Shown: positions 1 to 9,342, counted from the first letter of the stretch. The stretch is DNA of 64,000 bases from Streptomyces rishiriensis (GCF_030815485.1 NZ_JAUSWV010000002.1:5456001-5520000); one strand, 5' to 3'. Notes: generated by a model not told the origin, from the sequence alone. Numbers and translations are program-made.

Positions 1-99
1 CTCGTCCTCCAGGGCGCGGCGGGCTCCACGACCGTGGTGGCGGGCACGGGGTCCTTCGAGCAGCTGTCGACGATGGCCGGCGCGCTGAAGCTGGCGTGA
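1..99 (+). CDS. C-terminal tail of a protein, probably DUF4245 family (partial)
   Basis: The window opens inside a gene. Frame 1 is open from base 1 to a TGA at 97-99 and gives 32 residues ending GALKLA. The short Gly/Ser/Thr-rich strand followed by an amphipathic Leu/Ala helix resembles the end of the DUF4245 membrane-associated proteins usually found next to xseB/xseA and glpX in Streptomyces. The assignment rests mostly on this neighbourhood, so the family name is tentative. The gene is cut by the window edge, not broken. A large hairpin begins at its stop codon. Confidence 0.45.
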   Translation, partial: LVLQGAAGSTTVVAGTGSFEQLSTMAGALKLA

Positions 100-148
100 A
101 CACGTGAAGCGGCCCCCGGCGAGCTCGCCGGGGGCCGCTTCACGTGTT
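99..148. terminator. Bidirectional terminator, 50-bp perfect palindrome
   Basis: Bases 99-148 form an uninterrupted perfect inverted repeat, two 25-base arms centred at 123/124 with the half-site CACGTGAAGCGGCCCCCGGC. It sits between the stop of the rightward gene (97-99) and the stop of the leftward nitroreductase gene (158). This is the expected place for a terminator shared by convergent genes. Streptomyces terminators often lack a long T-run. Confidence 0.8.
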
Positions 149-157
149 ACGTCGCTG

Positions 158-748
158 TCAGACGGTGGTGACGACCTCGTCGTACGCCAGGCGCGGGGAG
201 CGCGGGTAGGAGGCGCCCTCGCCCGGCTTGCCGATGTTCACGACGATCAGCGGGGTGTGGTCGTCGTCCAGGAACTCCTTGCGGACGCCCTCGAAGTCGA
301 CACCGGTCATCGGGCCGGCGGCCAGACCGGCGGCGCGGACGCCGATGATGAAGTACGCGGCCTGGAGGGCGGCGTTCAGCGCGGCGGAGCCTTCGCGGGC
401 CGGGCGCTCGCTGAAGAAGAGGTCCTTGGCCTGCGGGAAGGCCGGGAGCAGGGTCGGCAGTTCCTCGTGGAACTCGTTGTCCGCGGAGAGGATCGCGACG
501 AGCGGGGCGGTGGCGGTCTTGGCCCGGTTGCCCTCGGCCATGTGCCGCACCAGGCGCTCGCGGGCCTCGGGGGAGCGGACCAGGGTGATGCGCAGCGGAG
601 TCTGGTTGAACGCCGTCGGGCCGTACTTGACCAGGTCGTAGATCGCCTGGACCTGCTCGTCGGTCACCGGCTCGTCGGTGAAGGTGTTCGCGGTGCGGGC
701 CTCGCGGAACAGCAGGTCCTGGGCGGTGGGGTCAAGAACGAGAGACAT
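158..748 (-). CDS. Malonic semialdehyde reductase / FMN nitroreductase family protein
   Basis: This 196-residue protein begins MSLVLDPTAQDLLF. It has the nitroreductase-fold marks of the RutE/HadB-type malonic semialdehyde reductase group: R-A-NTFTDEPVTDEQ near the N-terminus, YGPTAFNQTPLR as the FMN-contacting loop, and a C-terminal GPMTG...VDFEGV segment. Members are soluble FMN enzymes that use NAD(P)H, and 196 residues is normal length. A longer frame reaching 850 exists. I chose 748 because GAGGAAG lies 8 to 9 bases upstream and family similarity begins there. It is monocistronic and convergent with the upstream gene. The physiological substrate cannot be read from sequence; malonic semialdehyde is the family name, and quinones or nitro compounds are alternatives. 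Confidence 0.8.
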   Translation of the reverse strand: MSLVLDPTAQDLLFREARTANTFTDEPVTDEQVQAIYDLVKYGPTAFNQTPLRITLVRSPEARERLVRHMAEGNRAKTATAPLVAILSADNEFHEELPTLLPAFPQAKDLFFSERPAREGSAALNAALQAAYFIIGVRAAGLAAGPMTGVDFEGVRKEFLDDDHTPLIVVNIGKPGEGASYPRSPRLAYDEVVTTV

Positions 749-785
749 GCGGAGACTTCCTCGTGGGGTGGCGCCGGGTCCCGTA

Positions 786-850
786 CCGGACCGCGGTCCG
801 GATAGGCTGACGGGACCGACAGTACGCGGAGAAGTTTCAAAGTTCAACAA
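786..850 (-). promoter_or_regulatory. Promoter/operator region of the nitroreductase gene
   Basis: Upstream of the nitroreductase start lies a 16-bp perfect palindrome, CCGGACCGCGGTCCGG, at 786-801. Further up is an AT-richer patch with TTCAA repeated in direct orientation 7 bp apart at 836-840 and 843-847 (TTGAA on the gene's strand). Both are plausible binding sites for a MarR- or HxlR-type repressor, though no such regulator is in the window. The remainder of this 749-1050 gap is GC-rich and shows nothing further that I can identify. Confidence 0.35.
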
Positions 851-1050
851 AGGCCCGAAGTGGCGTGATCCGCTTCACAGGCCCGGTTCGCGAACTCGCT
901 CCACACGCCCGCTCGCAGGCCACGCTCACCGGCCCGCTCGCCCGCCCGCTCAGGGTCCCGCTTCGCGGATCCGCCGAGCTCCCGCGTCGAGGGGCGGTCC
1001 CGTCGAGGGGCGGCGTCGGGTCGACGGCCGTCGCGTCGGGGGCCGTCGGC

Positions 1051-1275
1051 TCACTCCCCTTCTTCCGTTTCCCCCTCCTCGGCCAGCGCCGCGTCCAGCC
1101 GCGCCCGGGCGCCCTCCAGCCAGCGCCGGCAGACCTTGGCCAGCTCCTCACCGCGCTCCCAGAGGGCGAGTGACTCCTCCAGCGTCGTACCCCCCGCCTC
1201 CAGACGCCGTACGACCTCGATCAACTCGTCGCGGGCCTGCTCGTACCCGAGGGCCTCGTCCGTCTTGCTCGTCAT
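1051..1275 (-). CDS. xseB: Exodeoxyribonuclease VII small subunit
   Basis: This 74-residue protein reads MTSKTDEALGYEQARDELIEVVRRLEAGG and carries the family core LEESLALWERGEELAKVC, followed by a second helix and an acidic tail. It is the small helical subunit that binds the XseA catalytic subunit several times over to form exonuclease VII, which degrades single-stranded DNA in both directions. It follows xseA on the same strand after a 27-base gap, the usual actinobacterial arrangement. The ATG at 1275 is the only reasonable start. Confidence 0.95.
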   Translation of the reverse strand: MTSKTDEALGYEQARDELIEVVRRLEAGGTTLEESLALWERGEELAKVCRRWLEGARARLDAALAEEGETEEGE

Positions 1276-1302
1276 GCACCCATTCCCGGTGATCGTTGCT
1301 GC

Positions 1303-2547
1303 CTAGTTCTCGGTGGTTCCGGTGGTTCCGGCGTCGGGGACGTCGTCGACGCGAACGGTGAACTCGCCCTCGGCGACCCGCGCGCGCAGCGTCTCGGCGG
1401 CCGTCACCTCGGCCGGGTCCCGCACCACGTGCCCGTCGGCCCTCTGGAGCACCGCGTAGCCCCGCTTCAGCGTCGCGGCGGGCGAGAGCGCCACTACGCG
1501 CGCGTGCGTGTGGGTCAGCTCGGAGTCGGCGCGGTCCAGCAGGTGCCCGACCGTGCGCCGGGAACGGTCGACGAGCGAGGAGACGTGATCGGCCCGCTCG
1601 TCGATCATCCGGTGCGGATCCTGTATGGCGGGCCGCGCGAGGGCGTGGGCGAGGCCGCGCTCCTCCCGCTCCAGGAAGGCCTGCGCGCATCGCCGCGCCC
1701 GCCCGCGCAGCATCCGCACCCGCTCCAGTTCCTCGCCGACGTCCGGTACGACCTTTTTCGCGGCGTCGGTCGGCGTCGAGGCGCGCAGGTCGGCCACATG
1801 GTCGAGCAGCGGGTTGTCCGGCTCGTGCCCGATCGCCGAGACGACCGGCGTACGACAGGCCGCGACCGCCCTGACCACCTGCTCGTCGGAGAACGGCAGC
1901 AGATCCTCCACGCTTCCCCCGCCGCGCGCGACGATGATCACGTCCACGTCGTCCAGGCCGTCCAGCTCCTTCACCGCCTGGACGACCTGCGTCACCGCGT
2001 GCACGCCCTGGACGGCGACGTTGCGCACCTCGAAGCGGACGGCGGGCCAGCGGTGCCGGGCGTTCTCGAGGACGTCCCGCTCGGCGGCGGAGGCCCGCCC
2101 GCACACCAGCCCGATGAGCTGCGGCAGGAAGGGCAGCGGCTTCTTCCGGGCGGGGGCGAAGAGGCCCTCCGCGGCCAGGGACTTCTTCAGCTGCTCCAGC
2201 CGCGCCAGCAGCTCGCCGACCCCCACCGGCCGTATCTCGACGGCCCGCAGCGACAGCTGGCCACGCGGCGCGTACCACTCCGGCTTCGCGTGGACGACGA
2301 CCCGCGCGCCCTCGCCGACGACGTCCGCCACCGCGTCGAAGACCTGCCGGTAGCAGGTCACGCTCACCGAGATGTCGTGCGACGGGTCCCGCAGCGTCAG
2401 GAACACCACCCCGGCACCCGGGCGCCGCGACAGCTGGGTGATCTGCCCCTCGACCCACACCGCGCCGAGCCGGTCGATCCAGCTTCCGATGAGCCGCGAG
2501 ATCTCGCCGACGGGCAGCGGGGCGTCCGCGGACGTGTTCACAGCCAT
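1303..2547 (-). CDS. xseA: Exodeoxyribonuclease VII large subunit
   Basis: The product is a 414-residue catalytic subunit of exonuclease VII. The N-terminal OB-fold (about residues 10-110) contains GAVWVEGQITQLSRR and GQLSLRAVEIRPVG. The middle holds the nuclease domain with the conserved DVDVIIVARGGGSVEDLLPF and SAIGHEPD-PLLD motifs (about 190-260). A helical C-terminal region ends in the TLKRGYAVL motif. The frame extends ten codons further, to 2577. I prefer the ATG at 2547 because a TACGCT -10 hexamer ends 7 bases before it, the spacing of a leaderless actinomycete transcript, and because homologues typically start MAVN. xseB follows directly. Confidence 0.95.
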   Translation of the reverse strand: MAVNTSADAPLPVGEISRLIGSWIDRLGAVWVEGQITQLSRRPGAGVVFLTLRDPSHDISVSVTCYRQVFDAVADVVGEGARVVVHAKPEWYAPRGQLSLRAVEIRPVGVGELLARLEQLKKSLAAEGLFAPARKKPLPFLPQLIGLVCGRASAAERDVLENARHRWPAVRFEVRNVAVQGVHAVTQVVQAVKELDGLDDVDVIIVARGGGSVEDLLPFSDEQVVRAVAACRTPVVSAIGHEPDNPLLDHVADLRASTPTDAAKKVVPDVGEELERVRMLRGRARRCAQAFLEREERGLAHALARPAIQDPHRMIDERADHVSSLVDRSRRTVGHLLDRADSELTHTHARVVALSPAATLKRGYAVLQRADGHVVRDPAEVTAAETLRARVAEGEFTVRVDDVPDAGTTGTTEN

Positions 2548-2560
2548 GCGCCCGAGCGTA
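2548..2560 (-). promoter_or_regulatory. Predicted leaderless promoter of xseA
   Basis: Read on the minus strand, TACGCT (2555-2560) is separated from the ATG by 7 bases with no ribosome-binding site between. Transcription would begin at or next to the start codon. No convincing -35 hexamer is present at 16-18 bp. Confidence 0.45.
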
Positions 2561-2647
2561 TCGGCCGCTACCGACAATCCGGGGCTCCCGTCCCCGGGCG
2601 GACACGGGCGGGAGCCGGGGGAGGGGAGGCCGGGGGCGGAGAACCCC

Positions 2648-4030
2648 TCAGGCGGCGGCCCCCGTCCGCCCGCGCTGCGCGACCAGCACGACGGCCCCCA
2701 CCGCCAGCCAGATCAGGCCCACCGACTGCGCCGTGCCCGACGCCTCCGCGATCACCGCGATCGTGATCGCCGCACCCGTCACCGGCATCAGCACATGCCG
2801 CCACCACACCACCGGGCCACCCGCCCGCCGCACCGCGAACCAGCCCACCACGCTCGCGTGCAGCAAGGTGAACGCCGTCAGGGCGCCGATGTCGACCACC
2901 GACACCAGGTGGTCCATCCCGTCGTCCCGCCGCGCCGCCCACACCGCCGCGACCAGCGTGACGGCGGCCGAACACAGCAGAGCGACCCGCGGCACGCCCC
3001 CGTCCGTCCGGGCCAGCACCCGCGGCAGCCGCCGCTCACGTCCCATGGCGAACAGCAGCCGGCCGGCCGCCGCCTGTCCGGCCAGGGTGGCGAACGCGGC
3101 CCCGACCGCCTTGCCGACCGCCACCAGATCGTGCAGCCAGGTACCGACGGACACGTCCACGGCGTCATAGAACGCCGACCCCTGCCGACCGGGATCGGCG
3201 GCCAGCTCGGCGGACGGCACCGGCTCCAGCAGCGCCCCCAGGTACGTCTGCGTCACGAACAGCACGCCGGCCAGCGCCAGGCAGAACAACAGGGCCCGCG
3301 CGACCTTCCCCGCACCACCGGTGACCTCCTCCGCGAAGCTCGCGATCGCGTCGAAGCCCAGGTAGGACAGGACGGCCACCGACACCGCGCCGATCACCGC
3401 GGACAGCGAGAACGCCCCCTGCGAGCCGTCCCCGCTCAGCGGTGACAGCCAGCCGCGCTCCGCGCCGTCGCGCGCGAGGACCACCGTCGCGGACACCACG
3501 AAGACGACCAGGACGACGATCTCCAGCGCCAGCACCAGGAAGCCCACGCGGGCCGCCGCCCGTACGCCCCACAGGTTCAGCAGGGTGGTGATCACGACCG
3601 CGAGCGCCGTCCACACCCACCGGGAGACCTCCGGGACGAGCGCGTTCATCGCGATGCCGGAGAACAGGTACGCCACGGCCGGGATGAGGACGTAGTCCAG
3701 CAGCGCCATCCAGCCCGCCACGAACCCGGCGCCCTGCCCGAGCGCCACGCGCGCGTAAGCGAACACCGAGCCCGCCTGGGGGACCACCCGCACCATCTGC
3801 GCGTAACTGAAGGCGGTGAACGCCATGGCGACCGTCGCGACGACGTAGACCAGCGCCACCGCCCCGTGGGACCTCGCGTCCAGCGTGCCGAAGATGCCGA
3901 CCGGCGCCATGGGCGCGATGAACAGCAGTCCGTAGACGACCAGGTCGCGAAAGCGCAGGCTCCGCCGCAGGTGTCCGTGTCCCTCCCGGATCGGACGGTC
4001 CTCGGTACCGGGCTCGGCGGTGTCGGACAT
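2648..4030 (-). CDS. APC superfamily amino-acid permease
   Basis: This is a 460-residue integral membrane protein with about 12 hydrophobic segments. The opening LRFRDLVVYGLLFIAPMAPVG helix and the FSYAQMVRVVPQAGSVFAYA stretch are the classic first two segments of APC-family amino acid/polyamine permeases. Later marks are SYLGFDAIASFAEEV (segment 6) and GRLLFAMGRERRLP. I chose the start MSDTAEPG over an upstream ATG ten codons earlier because the N-terminus matches the family better. It is transcribed away from ispH. The substrate cannot be predicted; relatives next to ispH are annotated only as APC family permeases. It probably forms its own transcription unit. Confidence 0.85.
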   Translation of the reverse strand: MSDTAEPGTEDRPIREGHGHLRRSLRFRDLVVYGLLFIAPMAPVGIFGTLDARSHGAVALVYVVATVAMAFTAFSYAQMVRVVPQAGSVFAYARVALGQGAGFVAGWMALLDYVLIPAVAYLFSGIAMNALVPEVSRWVWTALAVVITTLLNLWGVRAAARVGFLVLALEIVVLVVFVVSATVVLARDGAERGWLSPLSGDGSQGAFSLSAVIGAVSVAVLSYLGFDAIASFAEEVTGGAGKVARALLFCLALAGVLFVTQTYLGALLEPVPSAELAADPGRQGSAFYDAVDVSVGTWLHDLVAVGKAVGAAFATLAGQAAAGRLLFAMGRERRLPRVLARTDGGVPRVALLCSAAVTLVAAVWAARRDDGMDHLVSVVDIGALTAFTLLHASVVGWFAVRRAGGPVVWWRHVLMPVTGAAITIAVIAEASGTAQSVGLIWLAVGAVVLVAQRGRTGAAA

Positions 4031-4130
4031 CGGTGCCTCCGCGCGTCGGGTCCTGGCCACCCCCCGTCGGCTTTCCGCCGGTCTCCCAGTTTCCCCGAAG
4101 CGGTGATCTCCGACCCCTCGGGCGCGGCCT

Positions 4131-4143
4131 TACGATGGGACGC
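4131..4143 (+). promoter_or_regulatory. Predicted leaderless promoter of ispH
   Basis: TACGAT at 4131-4136 lies exactly 7 bases before the ATG at 4144, with no Shine-Dalgarno sequence between. This fixes the start and predicts a leaderless mRNA. The -35 region (around 4107-4113) is weak. Confidence 0.5.
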
Positions 4144-5190
4144 ATGACTGCTTCGCCTGGCCGCCGCCGTGTCCTGCTCGCCGCTCCCCGGGGCTACTGC
4201 GCGGGCGTCGACCGTGCCGTGATCGCCGTCGAGAAGGCCCTGGAGCAGTACGGGGCGCCGGTCTACGTCCGGCACGAGATCGTCCACAACAAGTACGTCG
4301 TGCAGACCCTTGAGCGGAAGGGCGCCGTCTTCGTCGAGCGGACGGAAGAGGTTCCGCCGGGCAACATCGTCATGTTCTCGGCGCACGGCGTCGCCCCCGT
4401 CGTCCACGAGGAGGCCGCGCGCGGGCGCCTGGCCACCATCGACGCGACCTGCCCCCTGGTCACCAAGGTCCACAAGGAAGCCGTCCGCTTCGCCAGCGAG
4501 GACTACGACATCCTCCTGATCGGGCACGAGGGCCACGAAGAGGTCATCGGCACCTCCGGCGAGGCCCCCGAACACATCCAGCTCGTCGACGGCCCCGAGG
4601 ACGTCGCCAAGGTGGAGGTCCGGGACCCCTCGAAGATCGTGTGGCTCTCCCAGACCACTCTCTCGGTCGACGAGACCATGGAGACGGTCGACGCCCTCAA
4701 GGAGAAGTTCCCGCAGCTCATCTCCCCGCCGAGCGACGACATCTGCTACGCCACGCAGAACCGTCAGCTCGCGGTGAAGCAGATGGGCGCGGAGGCGGAG
4801 CTGGTGATCGTGGTCGGCTCCCGCAACTCCTCCAACTCCAAGCGGCTCGTCGAGGTGGCCAAGCTCGCCGGCTCCCGCGAGGCCTACCTGGTCGACTTCG
4901 CGAGCGAGATCGACGAGGCGTGGCTGGAGGGCGTGACCACGGTGGGCGTCACCTCCGGCGCCTCCGTCCCGGAGGTCCTCGTCGAGGAGGTCCTGGCCTG
5001 GCTCACCGAGCGCGGCTACGGGGACGTCGAGCTCGTCAAGGCGGCCGAGGAGCACATCACCTTCTCGCTGCCCAAGGAACTCCGGCGTGATCTGCGCGAG
5101 GAGGCGGCGGCACTGGCGGCCGGGCGGGGCGGCAGCGGTACGACGTCCGCGGCGGCCTCCGACGCGGTGTCCGGTCCGGCGGACAGCTGA
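4144..5190 (+). CDS. ispH: 4-hydroxy-3-methylbut-2-enyl diphosphate reductase
   Basis: This 348-residue enzyme performs the last step of the MEP isoprenoid pathway, reducing HMBPP to IPP and DMAPP. The three cysteines that hold its iron-sulfur cluster are visible: Cys19 in PRGYCAGVDRAV, Cys103 in DATCPLVTKVH and Cys201 in DDICYATQNRQ. Other conserved pieces are SAHGVAP, LIGHEGHEEVIGT, VVGSRNSSNSKRL and TSGASVPE. The C-terminal 25 residues are a low-complexity Ala/Gly/Ser tail common in Streptomyces copies. It is divergent from the permease and followed by ppgK, which has its own promoter. Confidence 0.97.
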   Translation: MTASPGRRRVLLAAPRGYCAGVDRAVIAVEKALEQYGAPVYVRHEIVHNKYVVQTLERKGAVFVERTEEVPPGNIVMFSAHGVAPVVHEEAARGRLATIDATCPLVTKVHKEAVRFASEDYDILLIGHEGHEEVIGTSGEAPEHIQLVDGPEDVAKVEVRDPSKIVWLSQTTLSVDETMETVDALKEKFPQLISPPSDDICYATQNRQLAVKQMGAEAELVIVVGSRNSSNSKRLVEVAKLAGSREAYLVDFASEIDEAWLEGVTTVGVTSGASVPEVLVEEVLAWLTERGYGDVELVKAAEEHITFSLPKELRRDLREEAAALAAGRGGSGTTSAAASDAVSGPADS

Positions 5191-5231
5191 CCGACGCCTC
5201 GGCCGGGTGAGTGACCGTCAGTCGACCGTCG

Positions 5232-5243
5232 TAACGTAGGGCC
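5232..5243 (+). promoter_or_regulatory. Predicted leaderless promoter of ppgK
   Basis: TAACGT at 5232-5237 is followed by 6 bases and the ATG at 5244. GTGACC at 5211-5216 could be a -35 element, but the 15-bp spacer is short. No ribosome-binding site precedes the ATG. Confidence 0.4.
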
Positions 5244-5990
5244 ATGCAGATCTTCGGCGTGGACATCGGCGGCTCCGGGATCAAGGGCGCCCCGGTGGAT
5301 TTGGACAGGGGCGACCTCGCTCAGGAGCGCCACAAAGTGCTCACCCCGCACCCGGCCACGCCCGAGAGCGTGGCCGACGGTGTGCGGCAGGTCGTCGAGC
5401 ACTTCGAGTGGTCGGGGCCGGTGGGCCTGACCTTCCCGGGCGTGGTCACCGGCGGCTCCACGATCCGTACGGCGGCCAACGTCGACAAGAGCTGGATCGA
5501 CACCGACGCGCGTGCCCTCTTCAGCGAGCGGCTGGGCGGCCTGCCGGTGACGGTGGTCAACGACGCGGACGCGGCGGGCGTCGCGGAGGTGTCCTTCGGC
5601 GCGGGCCGCGAGCGCAGCGGCACGGTGATCCTGCTGACGTTCGGCACGGGCATCGGCAGCGCCCTCTTCGTCGACGGCGTCCTCGTCCCCAACACCGAGC
5701 TCGGCCACCTGGAGCTGCACGGGCACGACGCCGAGAAGCGCGCCTCCAGCAAGGCCAAGGAGGACGGCGAGCTGACCTGGGAGCACTGGGCCCGCCGGGT
5801 CACGAAGTACCTCGCCCACGTCGAGATGCTCTTCTCGCCGGAGCTGTTCATCATCGGCGGCGGCGTGAGCCGCAAGGCCGACAAGTTCCTGCACCTCATC
5901 GAGGGCATCCGGGCGGACATCGTGCCGGCCGAGCTGCAGAACAACGCGGGCATCGTGGGAGCGGCGATGCGAGCGGCGAAGCAGGACTGA
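5244..5990 (+). CDS. ppgK: Polyphosphate glucokinase
   Basis: This is a 248-residue ROK-family kinase that phosphorylates glucose using inorganic polyphosphate (or ATP). The N-terminus carries the phosphate loop FGVDIGGSGIKGAPVD. The catalytic-base region is VVNDADAAGVAEVSFGAG. The second phosphate loop is LLTFGTGIGSALFVDGVL, followed by NTELGHLELHGHDAEKRAS, which contains the polyphosphate glucokinase-specific Lys/Arg-rich stretch. The ispH-ppgK adjacency is conserved in Streptomyces. Length and start match the family. Downstream is a repeat-rich gap with no gene. Confidence 0.96.
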   Translation: MQIFGVDIGGSGIKGAPVDLDRGDLAQERHKVLTPHPATPESVADGVRQVVEHFEWSGPVGLTFPGVVTGGSTIRTAANVDKSWIDTDARALFSERLGGLPVTVVNDADAAGVAEVSFGAGRERSGTVILLTFGTGIGSALFVDGVLVPNTELGHLELHGHDAEKRASSKAKEDGELTWEHWARRVTKYLAHVEMLFSPELFIIGGGVSRKADKFLHLIEGIRADIVPAELQNNAGIVGAAMRAAKQD

Positions 5991-6112
5991 CCCGCGCCGG
6001 CCCGGCGCCCGGCCCGGTCCGGCGGCCCGGACCCGTCCCGGCGGTGAGCCTTCTCGGCGGCTCGGCGGCTCGGCCTCCGGGCCTCCGGGCCTCCGGGCGT
6101 CCGGCGGGCCAA

Positions 6113-6368
6113 CTGCCCTCCGGGCCTTCCGGCCTCCGGGCCATCTGCCCTCCGGGCCTTCCGGCCTCCGGGCCTTCCGGCCTCCGGGCCTTCCGGCCTC
6201 CGGGCCTTCTGCCCTCCGGGCCTTCCGGCCTCCGGGCCTTCTGCCCTCCGGGCCTTCTGCCCTCCGGGCCTTCTGCCCTCCGGGCCTTCTGCCCTCCGGG
6301 CCTTCTGCCCTCCGGGCCTTCTGCCCTCCGGGCCTTCTGCCCTCCGGGCCTTCTGCCCTCCGGGCCTT
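6113..6368. repeat. 16-bp tandem minisatellite, 16 units
   Basis: Bases 6113-6368 are sixteen consecutive 16-bp units with no spacer. Two unit types alternate: A (CTGCCCTCCGGGCCTT) and B (CCGGCCTCCGGGCCTT), differing at two positions. The order is A B A B B B A B then eight A units; the second unit ends in CCAT instead of CCTT. Degenerate related units extend on both sides, so most of the 5991-6552 gap is repeat-derived. Because 16 is not a multiple of 3, every minus-strand frame stays open through it. That produces long Gly/Arg/Pro-rich frames which I do not regard as genes. Confidence 0.9.
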
Positions 6369-6552
6369 CCGGCCTTCCGGAGGGCCATCCGTCCCCCGGT
6401 CTTCGGCCATCTGCCCTCCCGGCCATCCGCCCTCTGGTGGGCCATCCGTCCCTCCCGGTCTGGTAGCCCGAGCCCGGTAGCCGGGCCGGCGGCACGGCGG
6501 CGGTTTCCGGCGCGGTGTCCGGTGATCTGCCGTCGGCGTCAGCGGACGCCGG

Positions 6553-7209
6553 CTAGCGGCGGTTCGCGGTGTGGCGGCGGGCCGCTGCCCGGCGTACTCC
6601 GCGGGCCAGGACGACCGTTCCCGCCACGAGCGTTCCGGCGTACAGCCAGCCGACCTGCGTGGCCAGTGCCGTCACCAGCCCCATCAGCCGCGCCCCGATG
6701 CCGTTGCCGCCCTCGGCCACGGGCAGCAGTCCCACGGCGAAGGCGATCGGCACGACCACGGGCGCCGACAGCAGGTCGCCCCCGCCCACCCACAGGGCGG
6801 TCAGCAGGCACACCGGCAGGAACAGCGCGCTGTACACCGTCAGTGAGGCGCCGAACAGCAGCTGGTCCAGGCAGCCGATCACGAACATCAGCACCCCGCT
6901 GAACAGCCCGCCGCCGAGCCCGGTGAGCCGGGCGTCAGGCATCCGGCGCACCGTCGGCACCGTGTGCGCCGAGGGCGGCGCGGGCCGGCGCCCGGCGGAA
7001 GCGGGACGGGGGCCGCCGGAGCCGGGGGTGCCGGAGCGCGGGGCACCGGAGCGCGGGACGCGGGCCCGGGCGGTCCCGCCCGTGGGGCCCGGCGGTCTGC
7101 GACCCGGCTCCCGGCTCGCCTCCCGGCCCGCCTGCGGCGGCAGGGGTGGCAGGGGTGGCGTGTCACGGGGGGCCCCTCGGGCCGGGGGGCGTGTCCTGTG
7201 TTGCTCCAC
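6553..7209 (-). CDS. DUF6542 membrane protein
   Basis: This 218-residue protein has two parts. Residues 1 to about 90 are a Pro/Arg/Gly-rich, probably disordered cytoplasmic segment. Residues about 92-205 contain four hydrophobic helices beginning RLTGLGGGLFSGVLMF, then SALFLPVCLLTALWV, APVVVPIAFAVGLLPVA and GWLYAGTLVAGTVVL. This matches the uncharacterised DUF6542 domain that sits beside ychF in Streptomyces. The GTG start at 7209 is supported by a TAAGTT -10 hexamer six bases upstream. No function is known for the family. It is divergent from ychF. Confidence 0.75.
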   Translation of the reverse strand: MEQHRTRPPARGAPRDTPPLPPLPPQAGREASREPGRRPPGPTGGTARARVPRSGAPRSGTPGSGGPRPASAGRRPAPPSAHTVPTVRRMPDARLTGLGGGLFSGVLMFVIGCLDQLLFGASLTVYSALFLPVCLLTALWVGGGDLLSAPVVVPIAFAVGLLPVAEGGNGIGARLMGLVTALATQVGWLYAGTLVAGTVVLARGVRRAAARRHTANRR

Positions 7210-7221
7210 TGGACCAACTTA
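7210..7221 (-). promoter_or_regulatory. Predicted leaderless promoter of the DUF6542 gene
   Basis: On the minus strand TAAGTT (7216-7221) is followed by 6 bases and then the GTG start at 7209. No ribosome-binding site is present. Confidence 0.4.
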
Positions 7222-7405
7222 GGTCGGTTTATGTGCAGAATCGGGTGTCGGACACGCCGTGGGGTGGAGCTTGGCCATGCGTTCGACCGGTCCGCCGGGG
7301 CGGCGCCGGGTACGCCGTAAACTGGTGGACCGGTCAGCTCTCTGGCCCCTGGCCCTCTCACTCGGGAACTGGCCCTCCGGCCCTCTCACCACGGGAAGTC
7401 GCAAC

Positions 7406-8494
<1,089 letters not shown>

Positions 8495-8542
8495 TGGTTG
8501 ACGTGTCACCACGTCGCTGATCTGGCACACATTCAGGTCAGA

Positions 8543-8580
8543 AGGGGTCCGGCTCTTCGGAGTCGGGCCCCTGGTTTTTT
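8543..8580 (+). terminator. Rho-independent terminator after ychF
   Basis: A 13-bp stem (8543-8555 with 8560-8572) closes on a UUCG tetraloop and is followed by GG and six T residues (8575-8580). This is a textbook intrinsic terminator 49 bases past the ychF stop. Confidence 0.9.
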
Positions 8581-8591
8581 CCCGTGCAGGG

Positions 8592-9342
8592 CTGTGGGAC
8601 TTCCTCGGCGAGGCGCTGAGTGATCCGGTCTCGGCCCTGCTGGTGTCGGCCGAGCGCTCGCTTGCTGCCGAGTTCCCCCGCAGGCCCAGGCGCGTAAGGT
8701 GCTGGCGGCTATCGGCAGTGGCGAGCGGACCTTCACCAACATCGCCCGTGCAGCCGGCGGGGTCGGGGCCACGCCGCTGCAGCGAGCGCTGGAGCTGCTT
8801 ACGGGCAAACGGATCGTCGCTGGGGAGCTGCCTGTATCACTGCGTCCGTCGAAGGATCGCCGCTACCGGGTGACAGATCCCTACCTGAGGTTCTGGCTGC
8901 ACCTGCTCGGCCCGTCCATGGAAGAGATCGAGCGGGGGCGGGGCGATCTGACCTTGGCGCGCATCCGGGAGAACTGGACCAGCTGGCGCGGCCGGGCGAT
9001 CGAGCCGCTCATCCGCGAGGCGCTTGCCCGGATACTGCCCGACGGCCAGCTCCCCGCAGCCCCGCTGTGGGCGGCTACTGGACCCGCACCAACGACGTTG
9101 AAATCGACATCGTCGGGGCGGACCGTGCCCCCATTGCCGAGGAACCGCTCTTCGTGGGCTCCATCAAGTGGCTGGAGCAGTCGCCCTTCGACCGGCACGA
9201 TTTGGCAGCTCTTCATCGACACCGAGCCGCTCTCACCGACGAACCCGTTCCAGTCGTGGCGGTCTCGCGGAGCGGCGTTGACTCTCCGGGCCTCGACGCC
9301 ACCTACGGCCCCGGCGATTTGCTCACTGCCTGGCCGCTGTGA
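8592..9342 (+). pseudogene. Remnant of an AAA ATPase with C-terminal DUF234 domain
   Basis: Three consecutive frames join into one recognisable C-terminal half of an archaeal-type ATPase/DUF234 protein. From 8592 the frame gives LWDFLGEALSDPVSALLVSAERS. Near 8680 the similarity moves to another frame as QARKVLAAIGSGERTFTNIA. Near 9065 it moves again to GGYWTRTNDVEIDIVGADR, continuing through GSIKWLEQSPFDRHDLAAL to a stop at 9340-9342. The P-loop half is missing. Two frameshifts plus a 5' truncation mean it cannot make the intact protein. Such orphan ATPases are frequent passengers at variable chromosomal sites. The remnant sits exactly at the border between conserved genes and the biosynthetic cluster. 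Confidence 0.75.

Noticed and set aside
99..148. Operator palindrome
   Set aside because: It lies between two convergent stop codons, not in front of a gene, so a terminator is the better reading.
6113..6368. CRISPR array
   Set aside because: Units are contiguous without unique spacers; this is a tandem minisatellite, and there are no cas genes.
5321..6445. Long minus-strand frames of Gly/Arg/Pro/Lys repeats across the minisatellite
   Set aside because: A 16-bp repeat without minus-strand stops keeps all three frames open; the apparent proteins are three versions of the same repeat, overlap ppgK in antisense and have no ribosome-binding site.
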